Source: an uncultured Bacteroidales bacterium
GTDB lineage: Bacteria; Bacteroidota; Bacteroidia; Bacteroidales; UBA932
DNA length: 44,356 nt
Assembly: GCA_905235675.1 (NCBI GenBank)
Contig: CAJONC010000016.1
Location: 1 to 44,356 of the forward strand
Direction of reading: 5' to 3'
Part shown: positions 25,239-34,200 of the stretch, piece after piece
How the letters are laid out: the number at the start of each line of letters is the position of its first letter
Position numbering within the stretch: the first letter of the stretch is position 1
The notes under the pieces: model-generated
The model's database searches: none
What the model was told of the DNA's origin: nothing
Seen by the model: only the letters and a program-made list of their open reading frames with translations
Position numbers and translations under genes: made by a program

Positions 25239-26228
25239 ATGGAAAAGATTATTGACCCCGTCCCCCTGGACCTCATAAAATCCGAGCTTACGCCGGAACG
25301 CAAGCTTATGGACACCAACAAAGGCGGCAATGAGCTTTATGTGGTGGACGCCCACAATGCGCCCAATACAATGAGGGAAATAGGACGCCTGCGCGAGATA
25401 ACCTACAGGGAGGCGGGCGGCAGTTCCGGAAAAGAAATTGACGTTGACGAGTATGACTATATGGAAAAGCCGTATTCCCAGCTGATAGTATGGGATCCCG
25501 ACGCACAGGCCATAATCGGAGGATACCGCTTCATCCTCGGCAAGGACGTGGAGCTGCGCGAAGACGGCCAGCCCCGCGTCACCTCATCGCATCTTTACCA
25601 TTTTTCGGATGCCTTCATCAAGGATTATCTGCCCAAATCGATGGAACTCGGACGTTCCTTCGTGGCTCCCGAATACCAGAGTTCGAAGGCGGGCGCCAAG
25701 GCCCTCTTTACGATGGACAACCTCTGGGATGGCATTGCGGGGGTGATGCTCAGTAATCCGGGTACGGAGTACATGTTCGGGAAAATGACAATATACAAGT
25801 CTTACGACAAGGCTGCGAGGGAGCTCGTGCTGTATTTCCTGAACAAGCACTTCCCCGACAAGGATGAACTGATAAGGCCTTACAAGCCTCTGTCTTTGGA
25901 TACCGATCCGCGCATACTGGAACTTATACTGAGGGAAGAAGGTCAGAAGGATGACCTGCGCCTGCTGAAGGATGCCCTCCGCAGGCTCGGAGTGTCGATA
26001 CCGCCGCTGGTGAATTCCTACATCAACGCCTCGCCCACCATGGCGATTTTCGGTTCTGCGGTGAATGACGAACTTTCCGATGCAATCGAAACCGGACTGA
26101 TGATTCATTTCGAGGAGATTTACGCGGAAAAACGCGACAGGCACGTGCGTACCTTCATCGAAAAGAGGGTTTCGAGCCTGAAACGTATACGCATTCCGCG
26201 CAAGCTGAAATTCAAATTAGATTTGTAA
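25239..26228 (+). CDS. glsB: Glycine N-acyltransferase, GlsB-type (Acetyltransf_5)
   Basis: 329 residues. The first two thirds fit the GNAT/autoinducer-synthase-like fold used by OlsB and GlsB: REIGRLREITYREAGG, IIGGYRFILG and MELGRSFVAPEYQ are the hallmark segments. It lies 2 bp after glsA. The last ~90 residues (from about RILELILREEGQ) form a helical tail that fits the longer Bacteroidota members. Its TAA stop overlaps the recQ promoter box. The product is predicted to be N-(3-hydroxyacyl)glycine. Confidence 0.82.
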   Translation: MEKIIDPVPLDLIKSELTPERKLMDTNKGGNELYVVDAHNAPNTMREIGRLREITYREAGGSSGKEIDVDEYDYMEKPYSQLIVWDPDAQAIIGGYRFILGKDVELREDGQPRVTSSHLYHFSDAFIKDYLPKSMELGRSFVAPEYQSSKAGAKALFTMDNLWDGIAGVMLSNPGTEYMFGKMTIYKSYDKAARELVLYFLNKHFPDKDELIRPYKPLSLDTDPRILELILREEGQKDDLRLLKDALRRLGVSIPPLVNSYINASPTMAIFGSAVNDELSDAIETGLMIHFEEIYAEKRDRHVRTFIEKRVSSLKRIRIPRKLKFKLDL

Positions 26229-26233
26229 ATTTG
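26226..26233 (+). promoter_or_regulatory. Promoter box of recQ
   Basis: TAAATTTG is an exact TAnnTTTG match. Its first three bases are the stop codon of glsB, and it ends 5 nt before the GTG start of recQ, so recQ can be made as a leaderless transcript independently of glsAB. Confidence 0.55.
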
Positions 26234-26238
26234 CCCCT

Positions 26239-28077
26239 GTGACGCAGGCGCAGCAAATACTCAGGGAATATTGGGGTTACGACTCCTTCCGCCCGATGCA
26301 GGAAGAGATTATCTCCGCTGCAGATTCGGGCAGGGACGTGCTTGCAATCCTTCCTACGGGAGGCGGCAAATCGATATGCTTCCAGGTACCGGCCCTGATG
26401 AAGGACGGACTCGCCCTGGTGGTGACGCCTCTCATCGCCCTTATGAAGGATCAGGTGCAGAATCTGGAGGAAAGGGGCATCAAGGCCATAGCCGTACATG
26501 CCGGAATGAGCCGCCAGCAGGTGGACCTCGCCCTGAACAACGCCGCATACGGCGACTGCAAATTCCTCTATCTTTCGCCTGAAAGGCTCGGGACGGCGCT
26601 CTTCCGTTCGTATGTCGACGTGCTGAATATCAATTATATAGTGGTAGACGAAGCGCACTGTATCTCCCAATGGGGCTACGACTTCCGCCCCGACTATCTC
26701 AGTATAGGGAAACTCCGCGAGAGCTGCGACGCCCCTGTGATTGCACTGACCGCGACCGCAACGCCACAGGTGGCGGACGACATTATGGAAAAGCTGCTTT
26801 TCCGCGAAAAGCTGGTGCTCAAGGGAAACTTCGACAGGCCTGAACTGAGTTACATAGTGCGGGAATGCGAAGACAAGTGCGGACAGCTTCTCGGCATCTG
26901 CAACGGAGTGCAGGGATCGGGTATAGTATATATGAGGAGCCGGAAGAAATGCGAAGAATACGCAGCGGTGCTGCGGCAGGAAGGGGTGAGCGCATCTTTC
27001 TACCATGCGGGACTGTCGGCCCAACTGCGGAGCGATCGCCAGGAAGCCTGGAAGAAAGGGACCATACGCGTGATGGTGTGCACCAATGCGTTCGGAATGG
27101 GAATAGACAAGCCGGACGTGCGCTTCGTGGTGCACTGCGACCTTCCGGAGAGCCCCGAAGCCTACTTTCAGGAGGCGGGCCGTGCAGGACGCGACGGAAA
27201 ACGTTCCTATGCCATACTCCTTTGGAATTCCACCGACGTGAAGCGCCTGCGACAGCTCACGGGCCTCGCTTTCCCCAGCCTCGATTATATCGAAGATGTC
27301 TACCACAAACTCCACGTATTCTACCAGATACCCTATGAACACGGGATGGGCCGCCAGCTCAAGTTCGATCTCGTGGCATTCTGCAAACAGTTCGGGCTCA
27401 GCGTCGCCTCGGCCCGCAATGCCATAATCTATCTTGAACGCTCCGAGCATCTGAGCTACAACGAGGCCGTGGACGTGAACACCAGGGTAAGGATTAACGT
27501 GGAACGCTCCCGCCTGTATGAAGTGGACCTGCCCGAGCCACGGATGGTGGAACTGCTGGAGCTGCTGATGCGCCGCTACAGCGGAATCTTCTCCCACCTT
27601 GTCAATGTGGAGGAAGACTGGCTCGCGGCATCGATGGACATAAGCATACCGGAGCTGCGCCAGCTGCTGTACCGCCTTTCGCTGGAGCATGTGATACATT
27701 ATGTCCCGGGGGAGAGGAGCGATGTTATTACCCTGCACCACAATCACCTGGTGAAGGGGAACCTGGACCTTCAGCCCGAGAGGTACAGGATGCTGAAGGA
27801 AAAGGACGAGTCGAGGGCGGAGGCGGTCGTGGACTATGTTCATGAGACTGACAGATGCCGTCCGCGCGTGCTGCTGGAGTATTTCGGGCAGGAGATGGAA
27901 AACGACTGCGGAACCTGCGACGTTTGCCGTGGAAAGAGGAACCGCGAGTCCGCGCGCGAAAAACTCCGTCCGTTTCTCGGAGCGGATCTTGAAGAAGTCA
28001 AGGCATTCATAGCCAATCCTGCCAATGCCCTTCCTTCCGACGCGATGGAAATATACAGGGAAATGCTTGACGAATAG
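26239..28077 (+). CDS. recQ: ATP-dependent DNA helicase RecQ
   Basis: 612 residues from GTG 26239. YWGYDSFRPMQEEII is the RecQ motif 0, followed by LPTGGGKS (39-46), DEAHCISQWGYDFRPDY, ATPQVADDI and QEAGRAGRDGK. The zinc domain has CGTCDVCRG with an upstream cysteine. The C-terminal part after the winged helix is short and lacks a recognisable HRDC domain, as in many Bacteroidota RecQ proteins. It unwinds 3'-5' at recombination intermediates. It ends 3 bp from the stop of the convergent MBL hydrolase. Confidence 0.95.
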   Translation: MTQAQQILREYWGYDSFRPMQEEIISAADSGRDVLAILPTGGGKSICFQVPALMKDGLALVVTPLIALMKDQVQNLEERGIKAIAVHAGMSRQQVDLALNNAAYGDCKFLYLSPERLGTALFRSYVDVLNINYIVVDEAHCISQWGYDFRPDYLSIGKLRESCDAPVIALTATATPQVADDIMEKLLFREKLVLKGNFDRPELSYIVRECEDKCGQLLGICNGVQGSGIVYMRSRKKCEEYAAVLRQEGVSASFYHAGLSAQLRSDRQEAWKKGTIRVMVCTNAFGMGIDKPDVRFVVHCDLPESPEAYFQEAGRAGRDGKRSYAILLWNSTDVKRLRQLTGLAFPSLDYIEDVYHKLHVFYQIPYEHGMGRQLKFDLVAFCKQFGLSVASARNAIIYLERSEHLSYNEAVDVNTRVRINVERSRLYEVDLPEPRMVELLELLMRRYSGIFSHLVNVEEDWLAASMDISIPELRQLLYRLSLEHVIHYVPGERSDVITLHHNHLVKGNLDLQPERYRMLKEKDESRAEAVVDYVHETDRCRPRVLLEYFGQEMENDCGTCDVCRGKRNRESAREKLRPFLGADLEEVKAFIANPANALPSDAMEIYREMLDE

Positions 28078-28080
28078 GTC

Positions 28081-28992
28081 TCAGGCCTCGATTTCAAGGC
28101 CGTCGTAAGCGGGCTGGACGTCGGAATGGATATTCCTCTCTCCGCAAAGCCTGCGCAATTCTTTGCAGAATTCTTCGTGCACGGGAAAAGTATGGCTGAG
28201 ATGGGTGAGCCAGGTGTGCTCGGCTCCTATCCTGTCGGCGATCTGCAAGGCCTGGTCCAGGCTGAAGTGGGAATGGTGGGGATTGTAGCTCACAGTGTTG
28301 AGGCTGACATGCTCCAGGCCCTGAAGCTTGCCGTATTCCTCTTCCGGAATGCTGCTGAAATCGGTCAGATAGGCAATGTCCCCAATCCTGTAGCCGAGGA
28401 TGGGCATCTTGCCGTGGATACCGCGGACAGGAATGACCTTCACCCCGTTGCCGCTGTCGGAGGCTTTTTCCACATTGTCGGCAGGGCAGGGCTGCACGCT
28501 GCCGTCGGGCATGCGGTAGCCATAGCCTACGTTATGCACCCAGACAAGTTCCTTGTCCTCGGAATTCGGATGCACCATGAAGGGCGCTTCGGTGATTATG
28601 TGCAGATGCCATTCCGGCGCCCCGGGGTAGCGGGGGACGTCGAAGGCGTAAGGATATTCCCTTTTAAGGCTTTCCAGGACATTGTTTTCGCAGTATATCT
28701 CTGCGGCGCGGCGGTCGATATAGTTGAGGGAACGCACGTCGTCGAGCCCGCCGGTGTGGTCCTTGTGGTTGTGGGTGAGTAGGATGGCGTCCAGATGGCC
28801 AATGCCGGCGCGCAGCATCTGGCTGCGGAAGTCGGGCCCGCAGTCCACCAGAATTTTCAGCCCGTCCGTCTCGAACAGGGCGGATGAACGGTAACGCCTG
28901 TCGCGGATGTCGCCGCTGCGGCAGACCGGACAGTCACATCCCACTATGGGGACTCCGAGCGAGGTTCCTGTTCCTAAAAAAGTGAGTTTCAT
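28081..28992 (-). CDS. MBL-fold metal-dependent hydrolase (PhnP/RNase Z-like)
   Basis: 303 residues. LGTGTSLGVP and GCDCPVC begin the domain, and HNHKDHTGG (74-82) is the metallo-beta-lactamase motif with two metals. The later HFSLDQA and THLSHTF complete the site. It resembles the PhnP-type cyclic phosphodiesterases found in Bacteroidota. Residues about 141-184 form an extra stretch (including GYGYRMPDG) that I do not recall in close relatives. Its ATG overlaps the mtaB stop (ATGA), making it the last gene of the tamB operon. Physiological substrate unknown. Confidence 0.82.
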   Translation of the reverse strand: MKLTFLGTGTSLGVPIVGCDCPVCRSGDIRDRRYRSSALFETDGLKILVDCGPDFRSQMLRAGIGHLDAILLTHNHKDHTGGLDDVRSLNYIDRRAAEIYCENNVLESLKREYPYAFDVPRYPGAPEWHLHIITEAPFMVHPNSEDKELVWVHNVGYGYRMPDGSVQPCPADNVEKASDSGNGVKVIPVRGIHGKMPILGYRIGDIAYLTDFSSIPEEEYGKLQGLEHVSLNTVSYNPHHSHFSLDQALQIADRIGAEHTWLTHLSHTFPVHEEFCKELRRLCGERNIHSDVQPAYDGLEIEA

Positions 28993-30230
28993 ATAATTAC
29001 CTCCGTAAGCCTGCCTACCAGCGATGCGTCGTAGGGCCTTGTTATCCTGATATAATTTCCGGTGTATCCTCCCATCATCCCGTCTTTCAGCTTGGATTCG
29101 AAGATGACTTCGGAGCGTATGCCCCTGTTACTTTTCACGAACTCGTCGTGGAAGCGGCTGCACATGGCCTCGAGAACTTTCACCCTTTCCGCTTTCACCT
29201 GCTCGCTGACCTGCCCTTCCATGCTCGCGGCGGGCGTACCTGGGCGTCTGGAGTAGGGGAAGATGTGGATGAATGCGGGATGTATACGTTCCAGGAAGCG
29301 GCACTCCTGCTCGAACAGGGCGTCGGTCTCCCCGGGGAGACCTGCCATCACGTCGATGCCGAAGAAGACTTTGGGTTTGCCGGGACCTTCCATGCGGGAA
29401 CGTATGTATTCAATCTTTTCGGCGAAGAATTCCGTAGTGTATTTGCGGCCCATTTTCGAGAGTATTTCGTCGGTGCCCTGTTGCAGGGGAATGTGGAAAT
29501 GGGGCTGGAATTTGGTGCCTGACGCTATCCAGTCGATGATTTCGTTGCCCAGAAGATTGGGCTCTATGCTGGAAATCCTCCATCTTTCAATGCCTTCCAC
29601 CGCGTTTAGCCGCTTCAGCAGGCTGAGAAAACTCTCTCCGCTGTCGCGACCGTAGTCTCCGGTATTCACTCCGGTCAGGACCACCTCGATAACCCCTTTG
29701 GATGCAATCTCTTCGGCGGCCTTTACAACTTCGCAGGAGGGGAGGCTGCGGCTGCGCCCCCTGGCGTAGGGGACTGTGCAGTATCTGCAGAAATTGTCGC
29801 ATCCGTCCTGAATCTTCAGAAATGCCCTGGTCCTTTCCCCTGTGGAATACGCTCCGAAAATAGTTGATGTTGTATGCCTTGGGGAGTCGGCGGAAGACTC
29901 TTTTAGCGTTTCGGAAACTACAAGGCTCTTTTCGTCCGACATGAACACCCTGCTGACGCCTTCTATGGCTCGGACCTCGTCGGGCTTCATCTGAGCATAG
30001 CAGCCGGTGACTATAATCTTTGCCTCTGGATTGATTCTGTGCACCTTGCGTATCTCGCTCCGCGATTTTTTGTTCGCGGTTTCGGTAACGGTACAGGTAT
30101 TTATCAGGTAAATGTCCGCTTTCTCCCGCCAGGGCACGACTTCCAGTCCGGCGGCGGCAAAACCCCGTTCATAGGTAGCCGTCTCCGCAAAATTCAGCTT
30201 GCATCCCAGCGTAAGGAAAGCTATCTTCAT
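28989..30230 (-). CDS. mtaB: tRNA (N6-threonylcarbamoyladenosine(37)-C2)-methylthiotransferase MtaB
   Basis: 413 residues from ATG 30230, where ATGA overlaps the folB stop; an ATG 9 nt upstream is the alternative. An N-terminal UPF0004 domain with cysteines in GCKLN, NTCTVT and GCYAQ binds one 4Fe-4S cluster. The radical-SAM motif is CDNFCRYCTVPYARG. A C-terminal TRAM-like segment follows. It adds methylthio to t6A37 in ANN-decoding tRNAs. The tsaD gene, needed for t6A itself, lies divergently at the far end of this operon, a sensible pairing. Confidence 0.94.
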   Translation of the reverse strand: MKIAFLTLGCKLNFAETATYERGFAAAGLEVVPWREKADIYLINTCTVTETANKKSRSEIRKVHRINPEAKIIVTGCYAQMKPDEVRAIEGVSRVFMSDEKSLVVSETLKESSADSPRHTTSTIFGAYSTGERTRAFLKIQDGCDNFCRYCTVPYARGRSRSLPSCEVVKAAEEIASKGVIEVVLTGVNTGDYGRDSGESFLSLLKRLNAVEGIERWRISSIEPNLLGNEIIDWIASGTKFQPHFHIPLQQGTDEILSKMGRKYTTEFFAEKIEYIRSRMEGPGKPKVFFGIDVMAGLPGETDALFEQECRFLERIHPAFIHIFPYSRRPGTPAASMEGQVSEQVKAERVKVLEAMCSRFHDEFVKSNRGIRSEVIFESKLKDGMMGGYTGNYIRITRPYDASLVGRLTEVII

Positions 30231-30604
30231 AGCCTGCATCCTCCCTTCATCACAACCCTCGCGAGCTCCGCCTCACCTCCCACGGGGGGATGCTTCTTCG
30301 CTACCGACACTTCGAATTCCGGCAGCTCGGGGAAGGCCTCCGAAATGGCCCTGCATATCCTCCAGGCCACATTTTCCAGAAGGTCGGAACGTTGCGACAT
30401 TTCCGCAGCCACCAGTTCATAAACCTTGCTGTAGTCGAGGGTGTCCGCCAGGGAATCCTCCTTCGCGGCCTTGCCGAAATCCAGCTTCGCGCGGAAATCC
30501 ACCACGAAATCGCCGCCCAGTTCCTTTTCGGAATCGAGGCAGCCGTGATATGCCAGGAACTCCATCCCGAGCAGTTCTATTGTGCCAATATCAGAAATAC
30601 ACAC
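30227..30604 (-). CDS. folB: Dihydroneopterin aldolase
   Basis: 125 residues. The first strand IGTIELLGMEFLAYHGCLDSEKELG is the FolB signature, with LADTLDYSKVYELV and a C-terminal lysine segment (VSVAKKHPP) completing the pterin site. It makes 6-hydroxymethyl-dihydropterin for folate. The start at 30604 overlaps the end of rsmI by 28 bp and is kept because a start at 30565 would remove the first strand. Confidence 0.9.
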   Translation of the reverse strand: MCISDIGTIELLGMEFLAYHGCLDSEKELGGDFVVDFRAKLDFGKAAKEDSLADTLDYSKVYELVAAEMSQRSDLLENVAWRICRAISEAFPELPEFEVSVAKKHPPVGGEAELARVVMKGGCRL

Positions 30605-31284
30605 GGTCTTTTTCCTATTGTAATTTCAGTTTTTCTCCACTCCGCGACACGCCTAGTGCTGATGAAGGCATCTTCCATGGTGATGTCGGCGGCTATGCAC
30701 AGGCGCGTGTCCTTGCCAAGACACTCCAGCATCTCCTTCAGGAGCGCGTCGTTACGGTAGGGCGTCTCTATGAAAATCTGCGTCTGGTGCAGGCTGGCGG
30801 AGTCTTTCTCGCAACGCTTCAGCGCACTGCGCCTCTCTTCGGCCTTGACCGGAAGATAGCCCCTGAATGCGAAGCTCTGCCCGTCGAGTCCGGAAGCCAT
30901 CAGAGCCAGCATCAGGGAGGAAGGCCCCACGAGAGGCACCACCTCTATGCCGTTCCGGTGGCAGAGCGCGACGAGAGCCGCACCCGGATCCGCCACTGCC
31001 GGAAGCCCCGCCTCCGAGATCAAGCCCACGTCGCCCCTCTCGAAAAGGGGAAGCAGGGCCTTCGCGTCTTCAGAAGAACTGTGCTCGTTCAGCTCGTGGA
31101 ACTCCAGATCCGCTATATGGCCTTTCAGTCCTGCCGCGGAAAGATAGCGGCGGGCTGTGCGGGTTTCCTCCACCACAAATAATTCCAGCGACCTGAGCAC
31201 CGCCAGTGTCCCTGCCGGAATCACCAGCGAGGGATCATAATCTCCCAGGGGGGAGGGAATCAGGTACAGTTTGCCTTTACTCAT
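30577..31284 (-). CDS. rsmI: SAM-dependent methyltransferase, RsmI/tetrapyrrole methylase family
   Basis: 235 residues. LYLIPSPLGD, VEETRTARRYL, LISEAGLPAVADPG and LVGPSSLMLALMASG are motifs of the RsmI family, which 2'-O-methylates C1402 of 16S rRNA. It is shorter than E. coli RsmI (~286) and lacks the C-terminal extension; Bacteroidota often encode such a short form, so activity on another substrate is possible. Its ATG lies inside the tamB stop region (8-bp overlap). Confidence 0.85.
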   Translation of the reverse strand: MSKGKLYLIPSPLGDYDPSLVIPAGTLAVLRSLELFVVEETRTARRYLSAAGLKGHIADLEFHELNEHSSSEDAKALLPLFERGDVGLISEAGLPAVADPGAALVALCHRNGIEVVPLVGPSSLMLALMASGLDGQSFAFRGYLPVKAEERRSALKRCEKDSASLHQTQIFIETPYRNDALLKEMLECLGKDTRLCIAADITMEDAFISTRRVAEWRKTEITIGKRPCVFLILAQ

Positions 31285-34200
31285 CCGCTTCTATCTTGAT
31301 AACTTGTTTTTCATCCTCTACGACCGTCCTGTTCAGGTCTTCGAACGACTTGCGGCTGCTCTTGCGGAACAGACCGCGCCAGAAGTCCCTCCAACGGTGG
31401 AACTCCTTCTGGTAGGTGATACCCACGCCGTTACGCTGGGAGTAATCCAGGTAACTCGTATATTCATCGGCGGAATGCGAGAACAGGTTGAGCCTCAGCT
31501 GCCCAGGCTTGTCGAGTTTTATGTCTATGTCGATATCTCCCACCATGTCGCCGTTTGGATTGACGCTGTTGCCGTTTACGCGGTTGCCCACAGAACCGTA
31601 CACTTCCACGCGGTTGTCGAAAAGCTCGGTGCTTACCCTCACGTCGTAAAGGTCGGTTCCGGTGGAATTCTGCTGGTATCCGACGCCGAGGTCAATGGGA
31701 ATGTCCATGCGGGCCAGCAGGTTGCTGAACTGACGCGATACCAGTTCGCTCATGTTCGAGATTACCACGGAGGAGTTGTTCACGATGCCGGACTGTTCGT
31801 CCTGGAGGAAAGCGCCTGCGACAACGAGGGAAAGGAACTGCTTCTGCATCTTGTCTTCGGTGCTGAGCGCGCTTTCCACCTCGCTCTTGGCGGTGGCGTC
31901 AAGATCGGGAATGTCAATGCCGAAACTCAGTTTGGGAGAACTTATCTTGTCGCTTATGTTTATGTCGCAGTTGACCAGCCTGCGCGTCGCCACCGAGGCG
32001 TCTTCGACGGAAGAGAGCAGGGGATTGATGTTGGTGCGCAGGGAATAAGTCGCATTCAGGTCGAGTTCGGTGTCGAGGAGGTTGCCGCCGAACTTGATGG
32101 AACTGCCGCTTTCGAAATTGAAATTCTTGCTGATAAGGCCGGGGATGGCGAAGTGGTAACGCCCGTTGGTTATGTTGTAGTCGCCTGCCACGTTGGGGCT
32201 TCCGGACGAAGTGTAGTCGAACATAATCTGACCCGTGCCCCTTGCGTTGATGAAGTTGTCGCCGCTGCTGTCGAGTTCCAGCACTGCTTCTACTTCCGGA
32301 GTGACGCCTATGATTGCATGCAGCTCAAGATTGGATCTGCGCCCTTCCTTTCCCGACCTTTCCCTTGCTTCGAAGAACTCGTTGAGCATCAACTCGTAAG
32401 GGTCTACATAATACTCGCTGTGGTCGGTGAATGTCAGCAGTTTGCCATTGCGGGTGGCTGTTGCTCCGACGGCCGAAATGTGCAGGTTGCCGCTCTTCGC
32501 GGTGCTGACGTCGGCGCTTATCAGAAGGTCGTCAGGGGAGCCGGAAACCGAAGCGTCCCCGCTTGCGTAGAGATTGCCGTGCACGTTGCCTCCATCTCCG
32601 TATGTGTTCATGACCATAAGATCGCTGACGCGCACCTGCATGTCCATCCCGAACCTGTTTTCAGGGCCGAATGCCAGGCTTCCTCCCAGCATCCCTATGC
32701 CTCCTTCGTCATCGGCAATGGTGATATTGTCCAGGTGAAGGACATCGCCGTCTATGCTGAAAGGCCCGTTGAGGGTATAGGGAACATTCGTATATCCTAT
32801 CCTGACACGGACATTGTCGATGCGGGTGCTGTCGCTGGATACATAGAGGCTGTCGGTGCGTCCTTCCGCAGTAATCGTACCGCTGATTCCGCCGCTTATC
32901 CCGCTGAGGAAAGCGGAGGTGAACGGCGCTATCACGACCGTGTTCATGTTGTCGAACTTTATGTTCGCCGAGACTTCCTTTGAACCCGGCCTGTAACTCG
33001 CCTTGGCATTAAGGGCGTCGTATCCGTCGACGATATTGCGGACATAGGTGCTGATTTTGTCGGAAGCGCCGTCCCACACCGCGGCAAGTTTCACGGTTCC
33101 GGCATCTTCCCCGTTCACTTTCAGAGAATCGCAGCCGAGATTGATGAAGGCATCGCGGGACCCGTTTAACGGGGAAGCGAGCAAGGCCTTGCCGGAAGCC
33201 TTTCCCCGGATGTCCATGTCCTTGGAAAGGAAGTAGTTGACGATGCCGAGGTCGAGGTTGTCCATTTTCACTGACAGGGTGTCGGTATTGTTGCGGGAAA
33301 TACCGCCGTCAATGCTTATGACCTGGTCGGCATTGGTCAGAAGGAAATGGCTGAGAGCTATGTCGCCGGCCCTTAATACCATGTCGGATTCGGCCATGTC
33401 CCATTGCGAATTCTCGAACCTGACATAAGAGGACAGCGGCTTTGCCCTGACAATCAGGGTGTCCGTCGCGTCCCTCTCCAGGCTGCCGCTGAGATAAATT
33501 TCGCCCATGTTGTCTATACCCACTATGTTGTCGTAGTGGAAACTTGTGAAGAATTCGTCGGACTGCGCGAATGCGGTCAGGGCGGTGTTGCAGAAGCCGA
33601 GATTGTTCAGCTTGAACTCCTCGGTAAGCAGGGCGAGGTTGGCGCTTCCTCCAAGGTTGTCAATCGAAATGTCAAGTCCTTTCAGGTAGTTGGTCCTGTA
33701 TGCGAGGCGGGGCGACTTCACGCTGACGGTGAGCTTGCCGGAACCGTTCATGATGAGTTCCATCCTGGTGGAATCCGCTATGTAGGCGCCGGGTTTTATG
33801 AAGGACAGCAGGTCGCGGGAGTCGTGGAAGTTTACGGAGATGTCGTATTCGGCATTGGGGTCGCCGGTGTCCCTGTCCTTGCGGCTGTAAAGCGAGGGGA
33901 GTTCCCGTCTCGTGGTGACGGTCTGAATATCCTTCAGGATGTCGGAGAGGCTGCGCGTACCCACATACCCCGCGTCGAGGAATCTGGATTCGATCTGGGC
34001 GCGGTTCCTGCCGCCGTTGGAGTGCGATCCCACATAAATGTCTCCGATGTCCTTGATTCCGGAATCGTCTTCCAGGGTTAGACCGGTAAGGGAGATGTCT
34101 CCGAGCAGGTCGCCCCCGGGAGTTTTGAGGAAGTTGGAGGATAATTGTCCGGACACCTTGGAAGTGCCGCCCCTGCGGTCGATGTTGAGGGCCTGCAGGT

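Noticed and set aside
26212..27843. A 543-residue open frame opposite recQ
   Set aside because: It is antisense to clear RecQ motifs and has no recognisable domain; long antisense frames are expected in GC-rich coding sequence.
31271..32983. A 570-residue open frame opposite tamB
   Set aside because: It is a mirror of the TamB coding sequence with no domain of its own and no promoter.
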